NCBI RefSeq assembly: GCF_029211325.2
Contig: NZ_CP135996.1
Span: 1,674,001 to 1,738,000 of the forward strand
Length of the DNA stretch: 64,000 nucleotides
Reading direction: 5' to 3'
Source: Caproicibacterium argilliputei
Lineage (GTDB): Bacteria > Bacillota > Clostridia > Oscillospirales > Acutalibacteraceae
The notes beneath the pieces were generated by a model. The model searched no databases. It had not been told where the DNA came from and saw nothing but the letters and a program-made list of their open reading frames with translations. This document shows, in pieces, positions 51,173 through 60,075 of this stretch. The stretch's first letter is position 1, and each line of letters begins with the position of its first letter. The position numbers and the translations under genes are program-made.

Positions 51173-51792
51173 TGATCCAGCCCCAAATTCTTCATGATCT
51201 TTTCGAGCGACTCCATATCCGGGATCATGAGAACCTGACTGGACGCATTCTGACCTTCCGCGTTAAATTCATCGTTGATAAAGATAATTTTATCGCTGAT
51301 ATTGGCATAGTGGATAGCCGGCACGCTGAGGATGGAGCCGGCCATGTCGATACAGATATCCGGCACAGAAATATTCATGCGAAGATCCGCGAGGGTAGAA
51401 ATCGCATTCACATAGGAAGCCGCCATGATATTGCCGACCTCTTTCAAAGCAGAAAGCTCCATTTCACCCATATCACTAAAGCTGTTCAGTTCGCACCCTA
51501 AAAGGGTGTTTAGCAGCATATGGGCAAAATCCTTCTGCAGCAGAAAAATCATCATGCCTTGCACGTCATCCGTCATGGTGAAAAGCAGACTGACCAAGAG
51601 GTTTTCCGGCCCCCCAAGACTGTCTACAACGGTGTTGTAGTCCAAAATGCTGATTTTCGGAACCGCAATGTTAATGGGTTTTGCAAGCATCGCCGAAAGA
51701 GCCGACGCTGCGTTGCCTGAGCCTATGTTTCCAATTTCCTTCAGTACATCCAAATGCATATCATTTAGATCGTCCAAGTCACGAAATGCCAT
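51169..51792 (-). CDS. cheC: CheY-P phosphatase CheC
   Basis: 207 residues with two CheC phosphatase motifs of the D/S-x3-E-x2-N type, both intact: DVLKEIGN in the first half and SALKEVGN in the second. Resets the motor by dephosphorylating CheY and exchanges with CheD. GAGGGA precedes the ATG. Confidence 0.95.
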   Translation of the reverse strand: MAFRDLDDLNDMHLDVLKEIGNIGSGNAASALSAMLAKPINIAVPKISILDYNTVVDSLGGPENLLVSLLFTMTDDVQGMMIFLLQKDFAHMLLNTLLGCELNSFSDMGEMELSALKEVGNIMAASYVNAISTLADLRMNISVPDICIDMAGSILSVPAIHYANISDKIIFINDEFNAEGQNASSQVLMIPDMESLEKIMKNLGLDQ

Positions 51793-51837
51793 GATAAAAT
51801 CCCTCTTTCTGAATGCCTGTCTTCACCCCAGCGGGAG

Positions 51838-52563
51838 CTATGACCGCAGATTATTGATCGTATCCTCTACTTCATTGTTGGCCTGCAGCACACGCGCACT
51901 CATCTGAAAGCCGCGCTGCGCCATAATCATATTGGTCATCTCGTCTTCCAGTGAGGTACCGGATTGCTCCAGATAACCGTTTTTCACCTGCACGTCAGCA
52001 GTAGCGGCAACCGCCTGACCGGAATTGGTGTTGGCAGCGTACAGATTGTCGGACAGTTGCGTGAGCGAACCCGGATTCTGAAACTGAAAAACGCCAATCT
52101 GCTTGGAAACATCCTCAAAGCGGCCCATCTGCACGTTTCGCGTCAGCGGGATTCGCCCCCCCTGCGCATTCAGTACAAAATGACCTTCCCCATCTGCCAG
52201 ATAGAATTTTCCGGTACCGTCGTCCGCTGCCTGAAAGGAGCCGCAGCGGGTGTAAGCAGTTGTGCCGTTGTTGTCAACTGCAAAGAAACCATCTCCTGTA
52301 ATCGCGTAGTCCAAATCCCCTTCGGTAGAGAGCAAAGACTGCTGCGTCATATCCATGCCGGTACTGACATTACGGGTGCCAGTGCCCTGCAAAGGCTCCT
52401 CAGTGCTGTTAACATACATTCGGTAATGCAGCAAATCCTCAAAAGAAGTCGTTGTCGGCTTATAACCGGTGGTGCCGCTGTTAGCGATGTTGTTGCCGAC
52501 AACATTCATTTCATTTTGAAAGGCGACCAGACCGGAGGCGCCTTCATAGAATCCGATATTCAT
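51838..52563 (-). CDS. flagellar hook-basal body rod protein (FlhP/FlgG-like)
   Basis: 241 residues. Rod/hook family N-terminus ASGLVAFQNEMNVVGNNIANSGTTGYK, a central GDGFFAV beta region, and the C-terminal LEDEMTNMIMAQRGFQMSARVLQANNE helix, the ends that form the axial coiled coil. Paired with the next gene like B. subtilis flhO-flhP and distinct from the distal flgG in the hook operon. FlgF versus FlgG cannot be settled. Confidence 0.9.
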   Translation of the reverse strand: MNIGFYEGASGLVAFQNEMNVVGNNIANSGTTGYKPTTTSFEDLLHYRMYVNSTEEPLQGTGTRNVSTGMDMTQQSLLSTEGDLDYAITGDGFFAVDNNGTTAYTRCGSFQAADDGTGKFYLADGEGHFVLNAQGGRIPLTRNVQMGRFEDVSKQIGVFQFQNPGSLTQLSDNLYAANTNSGQAVAATADVQVKNGYLEQSGTSLEDEMTNMIMAQRGFQMSARVLQANNEVEDTINNLRS

Positions 52564-52574
52564 GCTTCAGCCTC

Positions 52575-53330
52575 CTATAAGCTTGCAATCTGCGAGGCGG
52601 ATTTCTGATTGACGGCATCGTAAATCTGCAGAGCGGAACTGCAGGACTGCAGGGACGTCTGAGCCTCCATCATCATGGAAACTTCCCGGTTTAAATCGAC
52701 ATTGGAAGACTCCAGGGACTTCTGGCGAAGCGACACACCGGCGCCTGCCGCACCGGTCTGCGCATTTGCCGGTGCGGCAAACATCCCATTGGAATACTGC
52801 GTCAGTTCCGCGTCATCTGCCGGCGTGGTCAGCATGATGGTTCCGACCTGCTGTCCGGAGCTGTTGAGAACTGTGCCGCCGGACAGCACCGTGAAGTTGG
52901 TGTCTCCCACATGAATCGGCTGACCATCTGTTCCCAGAACATGGCCGTAATCCGGCAGTTCCAGATATCCGCTGCTGTCCACATCAAAGCCGCCATTGCG
53001 TGTGATGTACTTTTTTCCGTCGCTTCCCGCAATGGTAAAGTAGCCGTTTCCGTCAATGGCCACGTCCATGTTTCGGTCAGTCTGCTTAATGTTGTCCACA
53101 TTAAAGCGCGTGGTTTGGTTTTTGACAATCGTAGCCGGACTTGCATAACCAATTTCAGACGATGTGCCGTTTTCCAAACGTGAATACAGTTCCTGGTCAA
53201 AAGGAACCGCCGTAACGCGCTGCGTGCGGTACCCCGGTGTTTGTGCATTGACAATATTGTTGCCCTCTGTCTCCAGCTTCTTCTGCTGCGCCATCAGGCC
53301 GGAAGCAATGGTATAAAATCCGGTTAACAT
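52575..53330 (-). CDS. flagellar hook-basal body rod protein (FlhO/FlgF-like)
   Basis: 251 residues with ASGLMAQQKKLETEGNNIVNAQTPGYR at the N-terminus, DGNGYFTI in the middle and a NREVSMMMEAQTSLQSC C-terminal helix. The C-terminal pattern diverges from FlgG (which usually has QRAY). Overlaps the sigma factor gene by 7 bases. Companion of the FlhP-like protein; proximal-rod role inferred. Confidence 0.88.
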   Translation of the reverse strand: MLTGFYTIASGLMAQQKKLETEGNNIVNAQTPGYRTQRVTAVPFDQELYSRLENGTSSEIGYASPATIVKNQTTRFNVDNIKQTDRNMDVAIDGNGYFTIAGSDGKKYITRNGGFDVDSSGYLELPDYGHVLGTDGQPIHVGDTNFTVLSGGTVLNSSGQQVGTIMLTTPADDAELTQYSNGMFAAPANAQTGAAGAGVSLRQKSLESSNVDLNREVSMMMEAQTSLQSCSSALQIYDAVNQKSASQIASL

Positions 53331-54130
53331 GACTTCGACTCCCTTTCGTTCAAATAATCAGAAAGTTTTCGGCTGAGCTTTGCAAGTCCCGAAGTCCTTG
53401 CACAGGAAGCGCGCTGCTGGCTGACACCCAGCACCTCGCCGATTTCCCGCAGATTCAGATTTTCATAATAGCAAAGGGTGATGACCTCTCTTTCACGCTT
53501 TGGCAGCTCGTCAATGGCTTGCTGCAACACACGGCAAAGTTCGTCATGCATGACCTGCGCTTCCGGCGAGGTGCCTTCGCTTTCTTCCGCGCTGCTGCGA
53601 TTGATTAGCTGCGAAGCGTTTTCCAGCAAATCCTCAAAAGAATACATTTCCGCATTGGCAATTTCAGCAACGTAGCGGTCATAATCCTCGGGACGCATAT
53701 CCAGCTTCCCACAAAGCTCCGCCTGTGTCGGTTCACGCCCCAATTCCGCTGTCAGCACTTCCTGCTCATGCAGAATAGTGCGGCGTGCGGCACGCACCCG
53801 ATACGGCAGCCAACTCTGCTTGCGCATATAGCTCAGTACCGAACCACGCAAGCGTTTAAAAATGTAAGTATCGAAACTGGCTCCGCGTGAAGGGTCAAAC
53901 TTATCGATGCAGTCAATCAGCGCCAAAACACCTTGATTGATGAAGTCCTCATACTGCATATTGGGGGGCAGAATAGACCGCATACTCATCACGGTTTTTT
54001 TCACAGAACCCAGATAATGCATAACCAGCTGATTGCGAATTTCCAAATCACCGGTCTGCTTGTACCGCCGCATCAGTTCCACAGGATCTGCCGCATCTGC
54101 ATAAAGGTTTGCCTCTGCCAAATTGTTCAT
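53324..54130 (-). CDS. fliA: flagellar RNA polymerase sigma factor (FliA/SigD/WhiG family)
   Basis: 268 residues: region 2 (MQYEDFINQGVLALIDCIDKFDPSRGASFDTYI is the classic core, here only key parts cited), region 3 (about 130-165) and region 4 (205-262). It should direct late flagellar genes. The recognition helix of region 4.2 reads GVSQQRASCARTSGLAKL, against the SRVSQxHSxAL pattern common in the family, so -35 recognition may differ. It sits immediately after flhA; flhF and flhG, usual between them, are absent. Confidence 0.9.
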   Translation of the reverse strand: MNNLAEANLYADAADPVELMRRYKQTGDLEIRNQLVMHYLGSVKKTVMSMRSILPPNMQYEDFINQGVLALIDCIDKFDPSRGASFDTYIFKRLRGSVLSYMRKQSWLPYRVRAARRTILHEQEVLTAELGREPTQAELCGKLDMRPEDYDRYVAEIANAEMYSFEDLLENASQLINRSSAEESEGTSPEAQVMHDELCRVLQQAIDELPKREREVITLCYYENLNLREIGEVLGVSQQRASCARTSGLAKLSRKLSDYLNERESKSC

Positions 54131-54150
54131 GTCTGCCCCCTCCTTTTGTG

Positions 54151-56220
54151 TTATTCCTGTTTGGGAATTTCAATGGTTCCCAGCGCCTGAATCTGTACGG
54201 ACGGGTCAATTTCATTAAACGACAGCACCGTGATATTCGGGCAGAACTGGTCAACCAGCTTCTTGAAGTAAATCCGAACCACCGGCGAAGTCAGCACAAT
54301 CGGCGTCTGCACCACTTTTCGGATTTCGTTGACCTTTTCCGTTGTGGAAGATGCAATCTGCTGAATCACGTCCGGCTCCAATGCCAGATAAGAGCCGCCG
54401 TCCATCTTTTTGACTGAACCCATAATCATGTTTTCCACACCTGCGTCCAGACTGATCACCTTGAGCTGACCTGCCTCTGCAAAACGATGTGTAATCACGC
54501 GGCGCAGCGACTGACGAACATACTCGGTAAGAATATCGGTATCTTTGATGGTTGCCGCGTAATCGGACATGGTTTCCAAAACAGTTTCCAAATCGCGCAC
54601 CGGCACACCCTCGCGCAACAGATTCTTGAGGATTTTTTCCAAATCGCCAACCGATACAACTGCGGGAATCGTGTCGTCCACAATGGTGGGATTGACCTTT
54701 TTCAGGTTTTCGATCATATTCTTGACTTCCTGACGGTTCAGCAGTTCATCTGCATGAGAGCGAATCACTTCAGACAAGTGCGTGATAATGACCGAAGTCG
54801 GATCAATCAGAATGTAACCGGCCATCTCCGCCTTAATCTTCTGGTCACTGCTGACCCACTTGGCAGGCATACCGAACGCCGGTTCCACTGTGTCAATGCC
54901 ATCGATATCGTCTTCCGGGCGGTCTGCCGGAACCAAAGCAAGGTAATGGTCAATCAACACTTCACCCTGTGCAACACTCTCGCCCTTAATCCGAATCTCG
55001 TACTGGTTTGGGTTCAGCTGACCGCTGTCCTGCAGGCGGACAAACGGAATCACCACGCCCATCTCATCCGCAAACTGCTTTCGGAACATGACCACACGGT
55101 CCACAAAGTTTCCGCCGCTCTTTTCATCCACCAACGGCAGCAAGCTGTAACCGAACTCCATGCCAATTGGATCCACGTTCAGCAGGTTGTACACATTGTC
55201 GAGGTTCCTGTAAAAATCGACATCGCTGGTAACTTCCTGCTGCACGGGTGGGCCTTCCACCGCAAGCTGTGGCATTGCCTGCTGGGCTTTCATCTTCTTG
55301 TTGATGGTGTAACCGCTCACAATCAGCAATGCAGCTAAAAGCAGAACCTGCACCACCGGGAACCCGATTAAGATAAGGAACAGCATGGCAATACCGGCAA
55401 TGACCAATGACAATGGCTGCCGCGTAAACTGCTTGACCATATCTTCATTCAGGTTGGAGTCCGACGCGGTGCGTGTAACAACCATGCCAGTGGCAACGGA
55501 AATCAGCAGCGCCGGAATCTGCGACATTAGACCATCGCCAACTGTTGACTGCGAGTAAGTGGTCATAACAGACTGCAAGTCGCCGCCGCTCGACATCCCA
55601 ATAATAACGCCGCCGACCAGATTAATGATCGTAATGACAATGGACATGGTGGCGTCGCCCTTAACAAACTTGGAGGCACCATCCATGGAACCGAAGAAAT
55701 TCGCTTCGCGTTGAATTTTTTCGCGGCGCGTACGCGCCTGCTTTTCATCAATCAAGCCGGAACTCAAATCCGCGTCGATGGCCATCTGCTTGCCAGGCAT
55801 TGCGTCCAGTGTGAAACGTGCGGAAACTTCAGCAACACGCTCCGAACCTTTCGTAATAACCATAAACTGCACCAGAACAATAATGAAGAAAACAACCAGG
55901 CCAACTGCCAGATTTCCGCGAATAACGAAAGAGCCAAAGGTTTTAACCACCTCGCCGGCATAACCTGAATTTGACAGGATGGAGCGGGTGGAGGAAACAT
56001 TCAGTCCCAAACGGAACAGCGTCGTAATCAGCAATAAAGAAGGAAACACGGAAAACTCCAGCGGTTCCTTAATATACATGGTTGTCAGCAAGATAACAAG
56101 GGAAAGCGCAAGGTTTGTAATAAACAGAAAGTCCAGCATCTGCGGTGGCAGCGGAACAATCAGGAGAAACACAATCAATATTACAAAGATAGCTACAACG
56201 TTGTGAAAGATCTTCTTCAT
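54151..56220 (-). CDS. flhA: flagellar export gate protein FlhA
   Basis: 689 residues: about eight membrane segments (1-310) including the conserved FHIPEP-like cytoplasmic loop (QMAIDADLSSGLIDE with KQAR) and a large cytoplasmic domain (340-689) that binds export substrates and chaperones. Main gate of the type III export system. Coupled to flhB by a 4-base overlap. Confidence 0.97.
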   Translation of the reverse strand: MKKIFHNVVAIFVILIVFLLIVPLPPQMLDFLFITNLALSLVILLTTMYIKEPLEFSVFPSLLLITTLFRLGLNVSSTRSILSNSGYAGEVVKTFGSFVIRGNLAVGLVVFFIIVLVQFMVITKGSERVAEVSARFTLDAMPGKQMAIDADLSSGLIDEKQARTRREKIQREANFFGSMDGASKFVKGDATMSIVITIINLVGGVIIGMSSGGDLQSVMTTYSQSTVGDGLMSQIPALLISVATGMVVTRTASDSNLNEDMVKQFTRQPLSLVIAGIAMLFLILIGFPVVQVLLLAALLIVSGYTINKKMKAQQAMPQLAVEGPPVQQEVTSDVDFYRNLDNVYNLLNVDPIGMEFGYSLLPLVDEKSGGNFVDRVVMFRKQFADEMGVVIPFVRLQDSGQLNPNQYEIRIKGESVAQGEVLIDHYLALVPADRPEDDIDGIDTVEPAFGMPAKWVSSDQKIKAEMAGYILIDPTSVIITHLSEVIRSHADELLNRQEVKNMIENLKKVNPTIVDDTIPAVVSVGDLEKILKNLLREGVPVRDLETVLETMSDYAATIKDTDILTEYVRQSLRRVITHRFAEAGQLKVISLDAGVENMIMGSVKKMDGGSYLALEPDVIQQIASSTTEKVNEIRKVVQTPIVLTSPVVRIYFKKLVDQFCPNITVLSFNEIDPSVQIQALGTIEIPKQE

Positions 56221-57293
56221 CTATTTAAGTCCTTTTTCTTGAGTTTGTAGACGAAGGCCAAAACCTCTGCCACTGTTTTGTAATACTTTTCCGGGATCTC
56301 TTGGTCAAGATCCACTGCTGCGTACAGGCCGCGGGCAAGCGGCACATTTTCGGTAATATAAACGCCGTTTTCCTCGGCGACCTTGACAATGCGGAGCGCC
56401 AGGGAATCCAGACCTTTCGCCACAACAACCGGCGCGCTCGCTTTCTTCGGGTCATACCGAATTGCCACGGCAACGTGGGTCGGGTTACGGATAACCACAT
56501 CGGCATTCGGCACGTTTTGCATCATGCGCTTGCGTGACATGGCTTGCTGCCGGTCTTTGATGGCGCCCTTTACTTGTGGGTCGCCTTCAGTTTCCTTGTA
56601 CTCCTCTTTGACTTCCTGCTTGGTCATGCGCAGCTTCTTGTTGTAATCCCACCACTGAAAAAGATAATCAAACGCTGCAAGTGCCACAAACAAAACGGAA
56701 ATCTGCATGGCCATGCTGAAAGAAGTGTCGCAAATGTCGGCGAAGGCCGCCCCGACCTGCATATCAATCATGCGCGGCAGCTGACCTGCCCAACCGCTCA
56801 GCACATTCCACGCAACCACGCTCAGCAGAAGAATCTTCAGAATGGATTTGACCAGTTCCATAATACCGCGCATGGAAAACAAATTGCGAATGCCGTTAAG
56901 CGGACTCATACGATTTGCCTTAAAGGCAAAGCTTTTGGAGGAAAACAGAAACTTGGTCTGCGCAAGTGTCAGCACCACTGCCGCCAAAGAGCAGCCCAGC
57001 GCAACCGGTAAAACGCCGATTGCAAAGGTGATGCAGCCTTTGATAAACAACTTTGATACATCTTCCGGCGAAACGCTTTCCATCGTCGCGGTCAGTTGGA
57101 TAAAGTCCCGTACAGAATACTGTATCTGCCCGAAAATGGTGGAACCCAATGCACGCAGTACCACAAAGGAAACCAACATTGTCGCAACGGTGACCAGCTC
57201 CTGACTCAGAAAGACATTGCCCTTTTTTCGTTCGTCTGTCTTTCGTTTTGGAGTTGCCTGTTCGGTTTTTTCACCGCTGCTGTTTTGTGCCAC
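56217..57293 (-). CDS. flhB: flagellar export switch protein FlhB
   Basis: 358 residues: four membrane segments (30-210) and a cytoplasmic domain with the autocleavage motif NPTH in NADVVIRNPTHVAVAIRY. Switches export from rod/hook to filament substrates. Precedes flhA with ATGA overlap; normal length and order. Confidence 0.97.
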   Translation of the reverse strand: MAQNSSGEKTEQATPKRKTDERKKGNVFLSQELVTVATMLVSFVVLRALGSTIFGQIQYSVRDFIQLTATMESVSPEDVSKLFIKGCITFAIGVLPVALGCSLAAVVLTLAQTKFLFSSKSFAFKANRMSPLNGIRNLFSMRGIMELVKSILKILLLSVVAWNVLSGWAGQLPRMIDMQVGAAFADICDTSFSMAMQISVLFVALAAFDYLFQWWDYNKKLRMTKQEVKEEYKETEGDPQVKGAIKDRQQAMSRKRMMQNVPNADVVIRNPTHVAVAIRYDPKKASAPVVVAKGLDSLALRIVKVAEENGVYITENVPLARGLYAAVDLDQEIPEKYYKTVAEVLAFVYKLKKKDLNR

Positions 57294-57320
57294 ATCACCA
57301 CTTCCTTCGCTGCCAAATGT

Positions 57321-58106
57321 TCAGCCGGTGCCGGTTGACACCCGCAACGTGTACAGAGCCTGTTCCATCGCCTTCAGCATCATGTCCGAATAGTTGGAGA
57401 TAAATCCACCAATTGGGCTGGCAAACAGAAACAGCAGTGCCAGACCAAGCAGCACTTTGAGCTGCATACTGACTACAAAAACATTGATTTGCGGTATCAG
57501 CTTCATCAAAATGCCCATTGCCACTTCCAGCAAAAGGTCTGCCGCCATAAACGGCATAGCAAGCTGCATGGCAAGGGAAAAGGTATTGACAAACAGGCTG
57601 AGCAGGAAAGAACCCGCATTCTGAAAATGCGCCATCTGACCAATCGGAATAATTTCATACGATGAAGTAAAAATGCGGATCATGACCAAGTGGCTATTTG
57701 TTGCAAAAAAATACAGGACAAACAGCACGTCAAGCACTTTCCCAGACAAAGACATTTGGATATTGGTGCCCGGGTCAAAGATTTTTGCCATGGCAAGCCC
57801 GAACGTTAAATCCATCACATCGCCGACAAACATCAGCAGGTAGTAAAAAATCTGAAAAATAAAGCCACACAGAACGCCCGCCGTCATTTCCTTGCCAATG
57901 GCAAGCACCAGGCCGAAATCTGTTATGCTTGTCGGTGCGGTTTTCATCACCGTCGGCGCAACGATGGCTGTCAGCAGAAGCGCAAACCCCACGCGCAGCC
58001 GCGACGGCACGCTTTTGCTCATCAGCAAGGGGTTAAACACCACCATTCCGCACATCCGGCAGAAAACCAGCAGATAAGCAAGCACCGTCTGCATTTGGAT
58101 TGTCAT
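57321..58106 (-). CDS. fliR: flagellar export protein FliR
   Basis: 261 residues, about six membrane segments; integral part of the FliPQR export channel. Seen: CRMCGMVVFNPLL, PSRLRVGFALLL, and GLALLFLFASPIGGFISNY near the end. Lies between fliQ (10 bases) and flhB (27 bases). Confidence 0.95.
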   Translation of the reverse strand: MTIQMQTVLAYLLVFCRMCGMVVFNPLLMSKSVPSRLRVGFALLLTAIVAPTVMKTAPTSITDFGLVLAIGKEMTAGVLCGFIFQIFYYLLMFVGDVMDLTFGLAMAKIFDPGTNIQMSLSGKVLDVLFVLYFFATNSHLVMIRIFTSSYEIIPIGQMAHFQNAGSFLLSLFVNTFSLAMQLAMPFMAADLLLEVAMGILMKLIPQINVFVVSMQLKVLLGLALLFLFASPIGGFISNYSDMMLKAMEQALYTLRVSTGTG

Positions 58107-58116
58107 ATGCGCCCAC

Positions 58117-58380
58117 CTACAACTGTATAATCATCTGACAGATACTTTGGAACAAGTCATTCATGACCGCAATCATCCAGGAACCAAGCATCAGCATCAT
58201 GAACGCCGTCACAATGATTTTCGGAACGAAGGTGATGGTTTGCTCGTGAATCTGCGTAGCAGCCTGAAAAATAGCAACAATCAGCCCCAGCGCAATGCTC
58301 ACAACCAGAAAGGGAACCGACAGTTTGAGCATGGTCATAATGGCTTCTCGAAAAATGGTCAGAACCTGATCGGTCGTCAT
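58117..58380 (-). CDS. fliQ: flagellar export protein FliQ
   Basis: 87 residues, two membrane hairpin segments with the usual SIALGLIVAIFQAATQIHEQTITFVPK. Component of the FliPQR channel. GGGAGG upstream of the ATG. Confidence 0.96.
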   Translation of the reverse strand: MTTDQVLTIFREAIMTMLKLSVPFLVVSIALGLIVAIFQAATQIHEQTITFVPKIIVTAFMMLMLGSWMIAVMNDLFQSICQMIIQL

Positions 58381-58410
58381 CGGCTTGTCCTCCCTCCTCA
58401 GTTCATCCGG

Positions 58411-59241
58411 CTAACGGAAACTTTTGATCAGCGAATCGAAGATCAGTCCCCAGCCGTCCACAACGACAAACAGCATCAATTTGAAGGGCAGGGATATCAT
58501 AGACGGCGGCAGCATGACCATGCCCATCGACATCAGTACGCTGGACACCACCATGTCGATAATCATAAACGGAATGAAAAGCAGGAAGCCGATGGTAAAC
58601 GCACGCTTCAGTTCGCTTGTGACAAATGCTGGCATAATCACGCGAAAGCCCAGACCCAGCAGTTCGTTCGGCTCCACTTTTTTGATTTCCCGCTTCTGTC
58701 CGGACAAATCCAGAAACATATTGAGTTCCTTGACGCCCGTTTGCTTCAGCATGAAAACCTTAAGCGGCTTTTTGGCATTTTCCAGCGCCTGAGACTGCGT
58801 GATTTTTCCCGCCGTGTAAGGCTCCACTGCTTTGGTATTGACCTCGGAAAGCGTCGGTGCCATGACAAACAGCGTCAGCGCAAGCGCAATGCCGATCAAA
58901 ACCTGATTCGGCGGTGTTGTCTGCAGACCCAATGCATTGCGCAGCAGAGAAAGTACAATGATGATACGCGTAAAGCTGGTCATCATCAAAAGCATGGTCG
59001 GAGCCAGTGCAATCGCCGCAAACAGAATCAGCACCTGCAAAGGTCCCATCGAATTTCCCTGATCCGTTCCGCTGTCCATACTGATGTTGAATTTTGCCGC
59101 ATACGCACCGGCAGAAAACAAGAAACACACCAAAAGCACAAATATACCCAACGCGCAGAAGAACCGAATCAGACTGCGCTTCAACTCCTTCTTGGATTGT
59201 GCCGGAGCGGCTGCCTGCGCCGGAGACGGAAGTCTGGTCAT
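58411..59241 (-). CDS. fliP: flagellar export protein FliP
   Basis: 276 residues: signal-like hydrophobic N-terminus (28-52), then QVLILFAAIALAPTMLLMMTSFTRIIIVLSLLRNALG and FLLFIPFMIIDMVVSSVLMSMGMVMLPP, the conserved membrane regions (key parts cited). Forms the core pentamer of the export channel. Overlaps fliO by ATGA. Confidence 0.97.
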   Translation of the reverse strand: MTRLPSPAQAAAPAQSKKELKRSLIRFFCALGIFVLLVCFLFSAGAYAAKFNISMDSGTDQGNSMGPLQVLILFAAIALAPTMLLMMTSFTRIIIVLSLLRNALGLQTTPPNQVLIGIALALTLFVMAPTLSEVNTKAVEPYTAGKITQSQALENAKKPLKVFMLKQTGVKELNMFLDLSGQKREIKKVEPNELLGLGFRVIMPAFVTSELKRAFTIGFLLFIPFMIIDMVVSSVLMSMGMVMLPPSMISLPFKLMLFVVVDGWGLIFDSLIKSFR

Positions 59242-59636
59242 TGTCCGTCCCCCTTTTTCCCTGTCTTACCGGGAAAAGAAACTCCCCAGGTCTGCAGGGA
59301 TTTTTTAAGTACATCGGAAAATTGTCCCGCCTTCCCGTCCGGCTCATGTGGGCTGTCATCCGGATAAAGTCCAGCATCCAGTTCCCGAAGCAAGGTGATT
59401 TGCTGCTGCGCCGCACCCAGAAGAAAGACCTGCCCGTTCACTTTGACAATCAGTAGTGCGCTGTCAGCACCAAGCGGAAGTCGCTCCAAAACCTTCATGC
59501 TGGGGGAGGCTCCGCCAAACCTTCCGCCATAATGCTTTCCCATCAGTTTGGCACACCAGCCCGCCCCGATAAAAATTAAAATGACCAGCGCAATCGTGCC
59601 CAAAGCGGAAAAGACGTTATTCACTGTATCAGGCAA
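59238..59636 (-). CDS. fliO: FliO-like flagellar assembly protein
   Basis: 132 residues: one N-terminal membrane segment (about 12-32), then SMKVLERLPLGADSALLIVKVNGQVFLLG, the FliO cytoplasmic domain, and a charged tail. Chaperones FliP assembly. The start is probably TTG (after GGGGTAGG); no ATG is available. Identification rests on length, topology and position between cheY/fliY and fliP. Confidence 0.85.
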   Translation of the reverse strand: MPDTVNNVFSALGTIALVILIFIGAGWCAKLMGKHYGGRFGGASPSMKVLERLPLGADSALLIVKVNGQVFLLGAAQQQITLLRELDAGLYPDDSPHEPDGKAGQFSDVLKKSLQTWGVSFPGKTGKKGDGQ

Positions 59637-59663
59637 CCGTACCTACCCCCCTGCATACCCTCA

Positions 59664-60026
59664 TCAAAGCGGCAGAACTTTGTTCACAGTCTGCACAATG
59701 CGGTCTTCTTTAAACGGCTTGACAATGAAGTCAATAGCCCCCAGCGTAATAGCATCCATGACCATGGATTCCTGCCCCATGGCAGAGCACATAATCACCT
59801 TTGCATTTGCATCATTCTTCTTGATTTCCCGCAGTGCGTCAATGCCGTTCATATTCGGCATGGTGATATCCATGATAACCAGATCTGGCTTTTCCTGCTG
59901 ATACAGTTCCACCGCGCGCTGACCGTCTTCTCCCTCGACAAAATCGGTGTAACCGGCTTTTTTGAGGTAATTTTTGATCATCATCCGCATGAAACCCGCG
60001 TCATCTACAAGCATAATCTTATACAT
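59664..60026 (-). CDS. cheY: chemotaxis response regulator CheY
   Basis: 120-residue single receiver domain: acidic pocket in MLVDDAGFMR, phospho-Asp in VIMDITMPNMNG, Thr/Ser at VIMCSAMGQES and Lys in IVKPFKEDR. CheY-P binds FliM and FliY at the switch. AAAGGAG precedes the ATG. In this operon with its phosphatases FliY and CheC. Confidence 0.97.
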   Translation of the reverse strand: MYKIMLVDDAGFMRMMIKNYLKKAGYTDFVEGEDGQRAVELYQQEKPDLVIMDITMPNMNGIDALREIKKNDANAKVIMCSAMGQESMVMDAITLGAIDFIVKPFKEDRIVQTVNKVLPL

Positions 60027-60075
60027 GGTGATTCTCCTTTTTCCATTTCAATGAAATTTCTCTGAATAGTCTGAA

